Shown here in pieces: positions 8,888 through 16,304 of a DNA stretch of 64,000 nucleotides; positions within the stretch are counted from its first letter, which is position 1, and each line of letters starts with the position of its first letter. The notes under the pieces are model-generated. The model worked only from the letters and a program-made list of their open reading frames with translations, did not search any database and had not been told where the DNA came from. The stretch covers positions 186,001 through 250,000 of the forward strand of contig CP040003.1 in assembly GCA_005697215.1 (NCBI GenBank). Reading direction: 5' to 3'. A program made the translations under genes and the position numbers. Source of the DNA: Candidatus Saccharibacteria bacterium oral taxon 488. GTDB lineage: Bacteria > Patescibacteriota > Saccharimonadia > Saccharimonadales > Saccharimonadaceae.

Positions 8888-10045
8888 ATGGAGCAAGAAG
8901 CGAATCTAACCAACCAGCCAAAACCGAACCGCCGCAAGAAGATTGCGCTGATAAGTATATGTATCATTGCGGGCATATGGCTGGCGTTTGGTTCAGCGGC
9001 ATTTGGGTCGTGGTTAACGCTTCAGTTGACGAAGCAATCTCCACAGCCGGTGGCTGATGGCAACCGGGTTATATCGCGAGACGAAGCCGATGTTAGCGAG
9101 GTGGTGCAGCGCGTTTCTAAAAGCGTAGTCTCAATTGTTACAACCAAAAACGGTCGGTCCTTTTCGTATAGCGACGTGCGGCAGGGTGCTGGTACGGGCA
9201 TTATCATTAGTAAGGACGGTTATATTTTGACAAATAAGCATGTTGTTAAGGACGCTGATCGTGTTGAAATTGTGAGCAGCGACGGCACGCAATATACCGA
9301 TGTTAAGTTTGTTGGAGCCGACCCACTCAACGACGTGGCATTTCTCAAGATTAACGGCGTTAATGATCTGCCAGCGGCCACCCTGGGTGACTCAGGTACC
9401 GTTCGTGTCGGTCAGAAAGTGATTGCAATCGGCAATTCATTGGGTCGTTACCAAAATACTGTGACGATGGGTATCATCTCGGGCAAGGGTCGGCCGGTTC
9501 AGGCGTCCACTAGCGAGCGGAGCGGCGAAGCCGAGAGCTTGACTGATTTGCTCCAGACCGACGCCGCGATTAACCCGGGCAATTCTGGTGGGCCACTCCT
9601 CAACATGTCGGGCCAGGTTATCGGCATCAACACAGCGATTGTCTCGGATGCACAAAGCGTAGGTTTTGCGATTCCGATCGGTGCTGCCAAGGGGCTAGTC
9701 CGCAGCGTGTTGGCATCTGGAAAAATTCAGAAATCGTATATCGGCGTGCGATATATCGCTATCACGCCTGAGGTGCGTGCCGAGTATAAACTATCCGCCA
9801 AAAGCGGCGCCTATGTCGGTGGTTCACGCGACAAATCGGCGGTCGTCGCTGGCGGGCCGGCAGATAAAGCAGGCATCAAGGACGGCGACGTCATTACCAA
9901 GGTGAATGACAAGCTAATCGGCGAGCAGGGTGGCCTCGGCAGTCTTGTTTCTGAGTTCTTGCCGGGCGAGACAGTAGAACTGACTATCCTGCGCGACGGC
10001 AAGGAACAGAAGGTCAAGCTAACGCTTGGTGCTTACAAAGCGTAG
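8888..10045 (+). CDS. HtrA/DegP-type S1C serine protease with PDZ domain
   Basis: A 385-residue membrane-anchored protease. An N-terminal helix (about residues 18-45) precedes a trypsin-like domain with the triad His in LTNKHVV, Asp in DPLNDVAFL and Ser in NPGNSGGPL, then one PDZ domain with GPADKAGIKDGDVI. It degrades misfolded extracytoplasmic proteins. ATG 8888 has TTGGAG 7 bases upstream, and the mRNA has a conventional leader. Its 3' end overlaps the convergent prmC gene by 27 bases. Confidence 0.94.
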   Translation: MEQEANLTNQPKPNRRKKIALISICIIAGIWLAFGSAAFGSWLTLQLTKQSPQPVADGNRVISRDEADVSEVVQRVSKSVVSIVTTKNGRSFSYSDVRQGAGTGIIISKDGYILTNKHVVKDADRVEIVSSDGTQYTDVKFVGADPLNDVAFLKINGVNDLPAATLGDSGTVRVGQKVIAIGNSLGRYQNTVTMGIISGKGRPVQASTSERSGEAESLTDLLQTDAAINPGNSGGPLLNMSGQVIGINTAIVSDAQSVGFAIPIGAAKGLVRSVLASGKIQKSYIGVRYIAITPEVRAEYKLSAKSGAYVGGSRDKSAVVAGGPADKAGIKDGDVITKVNDKLIGEQGGLGSLVSEFLPGETVELTILRDGKEQKVKLTLGAYKA

Positions 10046-10843
10046 GACGATGATAAAGCCGCGCGTCTCTACCTCGTGAAAGCCGTGGTGCCTTGCTTGA
10101 TGGAGAATTGCCTGGTGCTGTCGCGGGTCGGCCTCTAGAAAGAGCAGACCGCCCGCTGTTATGTGGCGCGGCGCTTGCTCAATCAGTGTCTCGATCAACC
10201 TCAGCCCATTATCCGCTGCGAATAACGCCTCGGCGGGTTCGTGGCGCAGTTCTGGTGAAACATCCCAGTCCCGATCAACATACGGCAGATTAGCAAAGAT
10301 ATAATCTACCGGCTCAATCTGCCCGGAAAGGAGCGATTGTTGCTGTAGCGTCACCCGCGCCTGCAAATTGCTCGCGTTTTTCTCGGCAACTTTTAAGGCT
10401 CGCGGACTAATGTCAGATAGAATAACCCGCAGGGACGGTCGCTCTAGCGCCGCTGTAATACCGAGGCAGCCCGAACCAGTACCAACATCAATCAGCGTCT
10501 TTGGCGCGATTTCACCGGCTGTCAGCGCCAAGAACAGAATAATCATCTCCTCCGACTCCGGCCGCGGCACCAGGACAGCTGGCGAAACAATAAATTTCCG
10601 TCCGTAAAATTCCTTACAACCCAAAATATATGCCATCGGTACTCGATCAAGCCGCAGGCTCAGCCTGGCATCGGCGATATCAACCCGTCGCGGATCAATC
10701 TCCTCATCCAGGTGCGCATGAAGGTACGTCCGGTTTTTCCGCAAGGTGTTAGCCAGTATCAGCTCGGCGTCCAACCGCGCCGATGTGATACCGGTAGCTT
10801 TTAACCGTTTAGCGGCGTTCTTTAGCCAGGTTGCTATATTCAT
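10019..10843 (-). CDS. prmC: Release factor glutamine methyltransferase
   Basis: A 274-residue class I SAM methyltransferase that methylates the Gln of the GGQ loop in RF1 and RF2, both encoded in this window. A helical N-terminal domain is followed by the SAM motif DVGTGSGCLGI (about residue 120). The family NPPY motif appears here as NLPY (in FANLPYVD), a substitution at its second position. The minus-strand TATAAT (10851-10856) is exactly 7 bases from the ATG with no Shine-Dalgarno sequence, so the mRNA is probably leaderless. prfA is the next gene upstream on the same strand, with an orphan gene of opposite orientation between them. Confidence 0.93.
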   Translation of the reverse strand: MNIATWLKNAAKRLKATGITSARLDAELILANTLRKNRTYLHAHLDEEIDPRRVDIADARLSLRLDRVPMAYILGCKEFYGRKFIVSPAVLVPRPESEEMIILFLALTAGEIAPKTLIDVGTGSGCLGITAALERPSLRVILSDISPRALKVAEKNASNLQARVTLQQQSLLSGQIEPVDYIFANLPYVDRDWDVSPELRHEPAEALFAADNGLRLIETLIEQAPRHITAGGLLFLEADPRQHQAILHQARHHGFHEVETRGFIIVLRFVSTKR

Positions 10844-10920
10844 GTTGTTAATTATACTACATAGCTAGGAATGAGTAAAGTGGTTGTGGTTGCAAAATAG
10901 CTAGAAAGTTGTAAAAAGTA

Positions 10921-10951
10921 TTGACAAATCAAGAGAGAGAGAGAGTAATAT
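10921..10951 (+). promoter_or_regulatory. TTGACA promoter with seven AG dinucleotides in the spacer
   Basis: TTGACA (10921-10926), a 19-base spacer containing (AG)7 at 10932-10945, and TAATAT (10946-10951). It shares TTGACAAAT and a purine-rich spacer with the promoters at 12579 and 14036. Nineteen bases is longer than the optimum; loss of one AG would give 17. Confidence 0.65.
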
Positions 10952-10998
10952 ACGATTCGTGCAACAAATTATATTTTTAAATGAAAGGATGTGAACAC

Positions 10999-11418
10999 GT
11001 GGCACATTATAATCCTGACTACTATAATGGCTATAACAGCAGTCTCTATCTTACTGACGACCCAAATGATTTTGAGCTTCAACAGGATCTTTTTCTTGAA
11101 GAGGGAGAGAAGTACCTTGAAGGAGTGGATACAGGCTTTACTGAACTCCCCATCTCAGCCCCTCCTGGCTTTGATGGCCCTGAGTTGGATGCGAGGCGTA
11201 GGGCACGCCTAGTGAGAGAATCAGATAGTGAAGATCATGCTGCTGCTGGTCTTCCTGAGCTACCTTATTACGCTTCTCAGCAGGTACGGGAAGAGATTAT
11301 TGCGCAATTGAAAGATATCTACAAGAGAGAATATGCCGAGGGAATAATGTACCCTAAACGGAAACAGCAGATACTCGCAAGAATTGCCCTATTACGCGAT
11401 GCAGATGACAATCAATAA
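10999..11418 (+). CDS. Orphan acidic soluble protein
   Basis: I do not recognise this 139-residue protein. It is Tyr/Asp-rich at the N-terminus (MAHYNPDYYNGYNSS), acidic in the middle and helical at the C-terminus, with no signal peptide or membrane segment. The GTG at 10999 is chosen because AAAGGA (10984-10989) is 9 bases upstream; an in-frame ATG at 10981 has no ribosome site. It is driven by the AG-repeat promoter at 10921 and sits between prmC and prfA, facing against both. Confidence 0.65.
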   Translation: MAHYNPDYYNGYNSSLYLTDDPNDFELQQDLFLEEGEKYLEGVDTGFTELPISAPPGFDGPELDARRRARLVRESDSEDHAAAGLPELPYYASQQVREEIIAQLKDIYKREYAEGIMYPKRKQQILARIALLRDADDNQ

Positions 11419-11439
11419 TTAACGGGTAGGTGGGTCACG

Positions 11440-12507
11440 CTAGGTAGTGTTCTTCGCCTTCAACTCCCGCTCGTACCGCTGCAGTTGCTCAATCAAATCG
11501 TCAATATCCCCGTTCATCGCCGCGGGGATATTGCTGCGGCTGTAGTGAATGCGGTGGTCGGTGATGCGGTCTTGCGGGAAATTGTAGGTGCGGATTTTTT
11601 CGGAGCGGTCGCCAGTGCCGACTAGCGAACGCCGTTCAGCGCTTAATTTAGCATTCTCCTCATCAATTTTCATCTGCAGCAAGCGCGAACGCAGCACGCT
11701 CATGGCTTTTTCGCGGTTCTTGATCTGCGATTTTTCGTCTTGGTTAGTGACGATGATGCCAGTCGGCAGGTGAGTGATGCGCACTGCTGAATCGGTAGTG
11801 TTGACACTCTGACCGCCATGGCCACTGGAGCGGTAAATATCGATGCGTAGATCATTGGCGTTGATTTCAACATCGGTTTCCTCGGCTTCTGGTAACACCG
11901 CTACGGTGACGGTGGAAGTGTGGACGCGGCCTTGGCTTTCGGTGACTGGGATACGCTGGACGCGGTGGACGCCGCCTTCAAATTTCAATTTGGCATATGG
12001 CGCATCGCCCTTGACCATGAAAATAACCTCTTTGTAACCGCCAGAATCGTTGGCGGATTCGCTAATCAGCTCGGTTTTATAGCCGTTAGCTTCGCACCAG
12101 CGTAGATACATGCGGTATAATTCCGCCGCGAATAACGAGGCTTCGTCGCCGCCAGCGCCAGCGCGGATTTCTATGATGATGTTTTTCTCGTCGTTTGGAT
12201 CTTTGGGTGTCAGTAAGATAAACAACTCTTCTTCCAGCTCTGACAGACGCGCTTCAGTTTCAGTGATTTCAGCTTTTGCCAATTCTGCCAATTCGCCGCC
12301 ATCATTCGCTAATTCTTTGGCATCACGTAGATTTTGCTCTAACGTTGCTCGCTCTTCGCCCTTGGCAATAAGCGTCTCCAGTTCTGAGAACCGCTTATTT
12401 TTACTTGTGAAATCCGGCGAGCCATACGCGTCGGGACGCGCCAAAAAATCACCCAGCGCTGCCCGCTCCGCCTTCAACGCCTCGAGGTCGAGAGAGATTT
12501 TTGTCAT
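11440..12507 (-). CDS. prfA: Peptide chain release factor 1
   Basis: A 355-residue RF1, which reads UAA and UAG. It contains the GGQ catalytic loop ([14 protein letters not shown]) and the PxT-type codon-recognition segment ([14 protein letters not shown]). An in-frame extension of 45 residues exists, but ATG 12507 is preferred: the minus-strand TGCTATAAT (-10 at 12515-12520) ends 7 bases before it, and the extension would lie upstream of the transcript start. Predicted leaderless. Its modifier prmC lies downstream on the same strand. Confidence 0.96.
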   Translation of the reverse strand: MTKISLDLEALKAERAALGDFLARPDAYGSPDFTSKNKRFSELETLIAKGEERATLEQNLRDAKELANDGGELAELAKAEITETEARLSELEEELFILLTPKDPNDEKNIIIEIRAGAGGDEASLFAAELYRMYLRWCEANGYKTELISESANDSGGYKEVIFMVKGDAPYAKLKFEGGVHRVQRIPVTESQGRVHTSTVTVAVLPEAEETDVEINANDLRIDIYRSSGHGGQSVNTTDSAVRITHLPTGIIVTNQDEKSQIKNREKAMSVLRSRLLQMKIDEENAKLSAERRSLVGTGDRSEKIRTYNFPQDRITDHRIHYSRSNIPAAMNGDIDDLIEQLQRYERELKAKNTT

Positions 12508-12578
12508 ATGGATTATTATAGCATATTGGTGGGGGGTGGCGGGCTTACTAGTAAAATACCGATAGTATGATAAAATAC

Positions 12579-12607
12579 TTGACAAATAAAGAAAAATAGA
12601 GTAATAT
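12579..12607 (+). promoter_or_regulatory. Consensus promoter of the interrupted orphan gene
   Basis: TTGACA (12579-12584), a 17-base purine-rich spacer and TAATAT (12602-12607). The ACTTGACAAAT core matches the promoter at 14036 and is close to that at 10921. The (AG)n run has decayed to GAAAAATAGAG. Confidence 0.7.
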
Positions 12608-12662
12608 GTAGACCATTGGTACATCACGTATTGCAGTAGCAAAGATAAGGAAAATAAAAATT

Positions 12663-12869
12663 ATGGCCAAATCATTAAAATGTACAATCAATGGAGCTTT
12701 CGGGACAAACTTTGGGCGGGTTCGTAATGTCGAGAAGGCCTAGGAGATAGCACAAGAAGAAAATGCTGAACATACACGCCGGCAGACGGAAAGGAAGTTA
12801 GCGAGTTTAGCCCTTGACGAGCCGCGCATAGCAGAACTGAAAGATGGCTCAGGCCTCCCAGAGACAAAG
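12663..12869 (+). pseudogene. N-terminal part of an orphan gene, cut by an in-frame amber codon
   Basis: ATG 12663 follows the promoter at 12579 and a weak AAGG site (12647-12650). It opens MAKSLKCTINGAFGTN and meets TAG at 12741-12743 after 26 codons. The same frame then stays open for 42 more codons (EIAQEENAEHTRRQ...) and runs directly into the coding region at 12870. The simplest reading is one gene of about 253 codons with a single C-to-T change (CAG to TAG) or a sequencing/assembly error. Confidence 0.6.
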
Positions 12870-13424
12870 GTGGGGTCCCCTGAGTTTGTTGCTAAGATGG
12901 TTACAAGTGCCAGTGAGTATATATTAAAGAAGAAAGGCGATGCCTCGACAGAGAAGTGGCTACCAGCGATGTATGACCTTTCATCTCTAGCTGAGGAGAT
13001 GATAGTGAAGCAGGTTTCGCGTTACGGTGATTTTATCGCTAAGGGGCTCAACGGTGGATCGATTATTGGTATGGTTGAGGAGCGTAGCGTTGGAGGTACG
13101 GATCATGACGCTCGGCGTGTTCGCACGTCAACTGCTTATGACTCCACGACGGGCTTGATAAAGGAGGTTGAACTCACAAATTACCTACGAAGAGAGAAGG
13201 ACGGTCGTGGGTATACTGGTGATTATGAGGTGACAAAAACTGACGGTGCTATACGATGGATTTCGCCTGATGGTATCGTCGAATATGTTGCTATTGATGA
13301 AAATGGCGTGCGGCAACCAGGTACGTTGTATCGGAGGGACGTGGGAGGGCTGGCGTATCTACGGAGGCTTGAGCATATGATGGAGCACTTTAATAACGGA
13401 CTCAAAGAAGCTAGCAAGAGCTAG
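12870..13424 (+). CDS. Orphan soluble protein (C-terminal part of an interrupted gene)
   Basis: A 184-residue open stretch starting at an in-frame GTG, continuous with the fragment at 12663-12869. It shows no recognised domain. Visible features are an N-terminal helical region and a beta-rich second half (GYTGDYEVTKTDGAIRWISPDG) that looks like a small all-beta fold. The GTG at 12870 has only AAAGG very close upstream, a poor start, which favours the view that translation was meant to begin at 12663. It is followed by a perfect 12-bp hairpin. Confidence 0.6.
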   Translation: MGSPEFVAKMVTSASEYILKKKGDASTEKWLPAMYDLSSLAEEMIVKQVSRYGDFIAKGLNGGSIIGMVEERSVGGTDHDARRVRTSTAYDSTTGLIKEVELTNYLRREKDGRGYTGDYEVTKTDGAIRWISPDGIVEYVAIDENGVRQPGTLYRRDVGGLAYLRRLEHMMEHFNNGLKEASKS

Positions 13425-13450
13425 CATAGACCGACGTAACGCAGCCTAAT

Positions 13451-13480
13451 GTAATAGCTCCGTTTTGGCGGAGCTATTAC
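13451..13480. terminator. Perfect 12-bp hairpin between convergent genes
   Basis: GTAATAGCTCCG and its exact complement CGGAGCTATTAC surround a 6-base loop (TTTTGG). It lies between the convergent 12870-13424 gene and rpmE, so a two-way terminator is likely, though neither side has a T-run. Confidence 0.55.
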
Positions 13481-13509
13481 GTGATACCAAAAGTATTGAT
13501 AAGTTAGGG

Positions 13510-13896
13510 CTATTTCTTAACCTTCTTAGTTTTTACTTTAGGTGCAGCCGCTTTCTTCTTCGTGTCGTCTGTGTCATCGTCTGCTGCCTTGGCGGCTTTT
13601 TTGGCGGCAGCCTTCTTGGCTTTGTTGGCTAGGGCTGCCTTGCGAGCCTCGGCGGCTGCTTGGCGTGCCTTGAACCGGTCAACGCGACCCTCGGTGTCGA
13701 TGATCTTTTCTTCGCCGGTGAAGAATGGGTGCGAGGCGCTAGAGATGTGCACCTTGACAAGTGGATAGGTTTTGCCATCTTCCCAAACGATGGTATCCGT
13801 GGTTTGCGCTGTTGACTGGGTCAAGAACGCGAAGCCCGCTTGATCGTCGCTAAATACGACTGGGCGATAGTTCTGTGGGTGAATACTGCTTTTCAT
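13510..13896 (-). CDS. rpmE2: 50S ribosomal protein L31, type B, with basic C-terminal tail
   Basis: A 128-residue protein. Residues 1-85 match L31 type [16 protein letters not shown] at the start, then a [18 protein letters not shown] segment; the Cys pair of zinc-type L31 is absent. The last 45 or so residues are an unusual Lys/Ala/Asp-rich low-complexity tail ([15 protein letters not shown]) that roughly doubles the usual length of about 80-90. The tail probably contacts rRNA or is disordered (inference). The minus-strand TGCTAAAAT is 9 bases upstream of the ATG, with a CAAGG between. Confidence 0.9.
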   Translation of the reverse strand: MKSSIHPQNYRPVVFSDDQAGFAFLTQSTAQTTDTIVWEDGKTYPLVKVHISSASHPFFTGEEKIIDTEGRVDRFKARQAAAEARKAALANKAKKAAAKKAAKAADDDTDDTKKKAAAPKVKTKKVKK

Positions 13897-14035
13897 AACC
13901 TTGGTATTTTAGCAAAAAAGCACGGGTATTGCAAATACCGCCACCAGTGCAGCTGCATACTGGAGCTATACTCGTCGTTTGGCAAGGGCTGTTCAACAAT
14001 TATGCTTGTAAATCATCAAAAATATTGTAATATAC

Positions 14036-14062
14036 TTGACAAATCAAGAGAGAGAGTATAGT
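14036..14062 (+). promoter_or_regulatory. TTGACA promoter with five AG dinucleotides in the spacer
   Basis: TTGACA (14036-14041), a 15-base spacer containing (AG)5 (14047-14056) and TATAGT (14057-14062). The TTGACAAATCAAGAGAGAG core is identical to that at 10921. Fifteen bases is shorter than the optimum; one extra AG would give 17. Confidence 0.65.
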
Positions 14063-14099
14063 TGACTCCGATAGCTAAAAAACCAAGGAGTTACACGAC

Positions 14100-14816
14100 A
14101 TGGACAAGGGAAGGCAGCCAAATATTTGGGGTAGGCATAATCTCAACCAGTTGGCAGAGGAAGCGTTTCGGCGCAATAAGGAAAAAGAAAGGGCGCAGGT
14201 TGTTGGTGAAATACTAGATTACCCGGATGGCTGCGAGGAAGGTGATATTAATCCTTTTAGTGGCAATGCATTATCGCGTCTTAGTAATGCACTTGAGAAA
14301 GCTCTTGACGTGAGCCTATCTCCTGGGGCTTGTGGTACTGTTAGTGTAAAACTGTTTAATCCCCACGAACGTGTCGTCGACAACTCTCTTGTCGTGCCAA
14401 TGGAAGTAAATACTTCAGTTGTAGCGCTTGATGCTTATGGGCCTGGCTCTGTTGGGAGAGACGGGTCAAAGGTTGGTTCGATCTTATTGTTTAAGGTCGC
14501 GGGAAACCTTATTAAGGAGCCGGCGCCAGGTATAACTGCAAAGGACTTAGCGTGGGGTGAGAACTGTGTATTTGGTGCTTTTGTGGATGGCGACGCAATT
14601 AACTATTTTGAAATTGGTCAAACAAGTGGTGATGTAGTTCAATCAGAATTACGTCGCAATGATCCGACGGAGGAGAATGGTCAATCTGTCGAGATGCAGG
14701 TTGTGAAACCGGGGCAGGATCGACTTATTGTTCAAAAGCTCTCTTCTTCAAGTGATGAGGTCTTCGAGCTTGAGCAAGAGTTAGAGAAGTTCATGGTATC
14801 TCGCTCTGCTCAGTAA
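14100..14816 (+). CDS. Orphan soluble protein
   Basis: A 238-residue protein I do not recognise. The N-terminal 45 residues are charged and helical. The centre is beta-rich (TVSVKLFNPHERVVDN, GSILLFKVAG) and the C-terminus is a short acidic coiled-coil-like helix (FELEQELEKFM). There is no signal peptide or membrane segment. ATG 14100 has AAGGAG at 14084-14089 and a leader of about 30 bases from the AG-repeat promoter at 14036. It lies between rpmE and rpsB. Confidence 0.7.
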   Translation: MDKGRQPNIWGRHNLNQLAEEAFRRNKEKERAQVVGEILDYPDGCEEGDINPFSGNALSRLSNALEKALDVSLSPGACGTVSVKLFNPHERVVDNSLVVPMEVNTSVVALDAYGPGSVGRDGSKVGSILLFKVAGNLIKEPAPGITAKDLAWGENCVFGAFVDGDAINYFEIGQTSGDVVQSELRRNDPTEENGQSVEMQVVKPGQDRLIVQKLSSSSDEVFELEQELEKFMVSRSAQ

Positions 14817-14877
14817 CTGATTGCTTTTGGTGTCGACTCGTGTTAAAATGACGAGGCAACTAAATATAACGACACAG

Positions 14878-14907
14878 CTCGCCGCAGCTCCAAAAGCGGC
14901 GGGCGAG
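14878..14907 (+). promoter_or_regulatory. Hairpin in the rpsB leader
   Basis: CTCGCCGC pairs with GCGGCGGGCGAG (CTCGC/GCGAG plus an inner CGC/GCG), just before the ribosome site AAGGAG. The leader is about 70 bases from TAAAAT near 14844. Ribosomal protein S2 represses its own operon through leader RNA in several bacteria; a similar role here is an inference. Confidence 0.45.
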
Positions 14908-14923
14908 GAAAAGGAGTAATCTA

Positions 14924-15652
14924 ATGTCTGTAACAGTAGACATGAAAGCTTTGTTTGAGGCTGGTGTTCATTTCGGACACAAGACCAGTCGCTGGCACCC
15001 AAAGATGGCGCCATACATCCATTCAAAACGCCAAGATAGCCATATCATTGATTTGGCAAAGACGGCTGAGGCGCTAGAGAGAGCGCTGCCGGAGTTGACG
15101 AAAATTGCCGCTAGCGGTAAAAAGGTGCTTTTCGTCGGTACGAAAAAACAAGCCAAGGATGTGGTGCGTCAAGCGGCCGAGGGTATCAACCAGCCGTACG
15201 TGGTTGAACGCTGGATCGGCGGTATGCTGACCAACGGCGCAACGATTGCTCAGCAGATCAAGAAGTTGAAGAACCTCGAGAAGCGTATGGCGTCGGGTGA
15301 CCTCGAAAAGCGCTACAACAAGCTAGAGGTGCAGCGCTTCCAGGAGGAAATTGATAACCTGAATTTCAAATACGGTGGCATTAAGAACTTGATGGGTAAG
15401 CCAGGCGCCGTGGTCGTGGTTGACGCGCTGACTGATGCGAACGCAGTGTGCGAGGCAGAGGCTCTGGGCGTGCCGGTGTTTGCCGTGGTTGATACTAATG
15501 TCAATCCAACGGGTATTGATTACGTCATCCCAGGCAACGACGATGCGATCAAGAGCATCCAGCAGCTGCTTGACTACTTCACGGCAGCTGTAGCTGAGGG
15601 TGCGGGTAGCGTGAAAGCTGAAGAAAAACCAGTGAAAAAAGAGGAGAAATAG
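14924..15652 (+). CDS. rpsB: 30S ribosomal protein S2
   Basis: A 242-residue S2 with the conserved FEAGVHFGHKTSRWHPKM start, a WIGGMLTN segment and the C-terminal IDYVIPGNDDAI stretch. S2 assembles late on the small subunit and with S1 helps mRNA binding. ATG 14924 has AAGGAG 8 bases upstream. tsf begins 1 base after its stop, the common rpsB-tsf operon. The Lys/Glu-rich tail is ordinary. Confidence 0.98.
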   Translation: MSVTVDMKALFEAGVHFGHKTSRWHPKMAPYIHSKRQDSHIIDLAKTAEALERALPELTKIAASGKKVLFVGTKKQAKDVVRQAAEGINQPYVVERWIGGMLTNGATIAQQIKKLKNLEKRMASGDLEKRYNKLEVQRFQEEIDNLNFKYGGIKNLMGKPGAVVVVDALTDANAVCEAEALGVPVFAVVDTNVNPTGIDYVIPGNDDAIKSIQQLLDYFTAAVAEGAGSVKAEEKPVKKEEK

Positions 15653-15653
15653 G

Positions 15654-16250
15654 ATGGGAGTTTCAGTTGACGACATTAAAAAGCTGCGCGAATTGACTGG
15701 CGTGGGCTTGACTGATGCAAAGAAGGCGCTGGTCGAGACTGATGGCGATTTTGACAAGGCGCTGGAGGCGATGCGTAAAAAAGGCTTGACCAAAGCCGAG
15801 AAAAAGGGTGACCGCGAGGCGCGTGAGGGCTTGATTGAGGGCTATGTGCACTCGGGTCGAATTGGCGTGGTGGTTGAAGTGAACTGTGAGACCGACTTCG
15901 TGGCGCGGCTGGATGATTTCAAGACGTTGGCGCACGAAATTGCCATGCAAATTGCAGCCATGAGTCCGAAGTATGTTTCCGAGGCGGACATTTCGGCTGA
16001 GGAAATGGAGCGGGTTAGGACAGAGCTAATGGCCAGCGAGGCGCTAGCAAGTAAGCCTGAAGAGATGCGCGAGAAGATTGTTGAAGGTCAATTGAAAAAG
16101 CATTTTGTCGAACAAGTATTAATGAGCCAGGCGTACATCTTGGATGACTCTAAGACAGTTGAGCAGCACGTCAAGGAAGCGATCGCTAAGCTCGGCGAAA
16201 ACATCGTGGTGCGTCAGTTTAGGCGAATCGAGCTGGGTGTGAGCGAGTAA
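15654..16250 (+). CDS. tsf: Elongation factor Ts
   Basis: A 198-residue EF-Ts, the nucleotide exchange factor for EF-Tu. It has the N-terminal UBA-like motif KLRELTGVGLTDAKKAL and the core NCETDFVAR motif. It is shorter than the E. coli protein (283 residues), of the one-core-domain type known in many bacteria. The GAGGAG ribosome site lies inside the end of rpsB, so the genes are coupled. A strong terminator follows. Confidence 0.97.
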   Translation: MGVSVDDIKKLRELTGVGLTDAKKALVETDGDFDKALEAMRKKGLTKAEKKGDREAREGLIEGYVHSGRIGVVVEVNCETDFVARLDDFKTLAHEIAMQIAAMSPKYVSEADISAEEMERVRTELMASEALASKPEEMREKIVEGQLKKHFVEQVLMSQAYILDDSKTVEQHVKEAIAKLGENIVVRQFRRIELGVSE

Positions 16251-16277
16251 CATCGTTACGCTTTGGCTCAGCATGAT

Positions 16278-16304
16278 AAATCCCGCCAAAATGGCGGGAT
16301 TTTA
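16278..16304. terminator. Terminator between tsf and recF
   Basis: AATCCCGCC/GGCGGGATT stem with a short A-rich loop and TTTT on the plus strand and AAAT on the other side. It serves tsf and, read from the minus strand, overlaps the 3' end of recF; probably bidirectional. Confidence 0.85.

Noticed and set aside
10932..10945. AG run as an ordinary Shine-Dalgarno region
   Set aside because: It lies more than 50 bases upstream of the start and between -35 and -10 elements, and a proper AAAGGA site exists next to the start.
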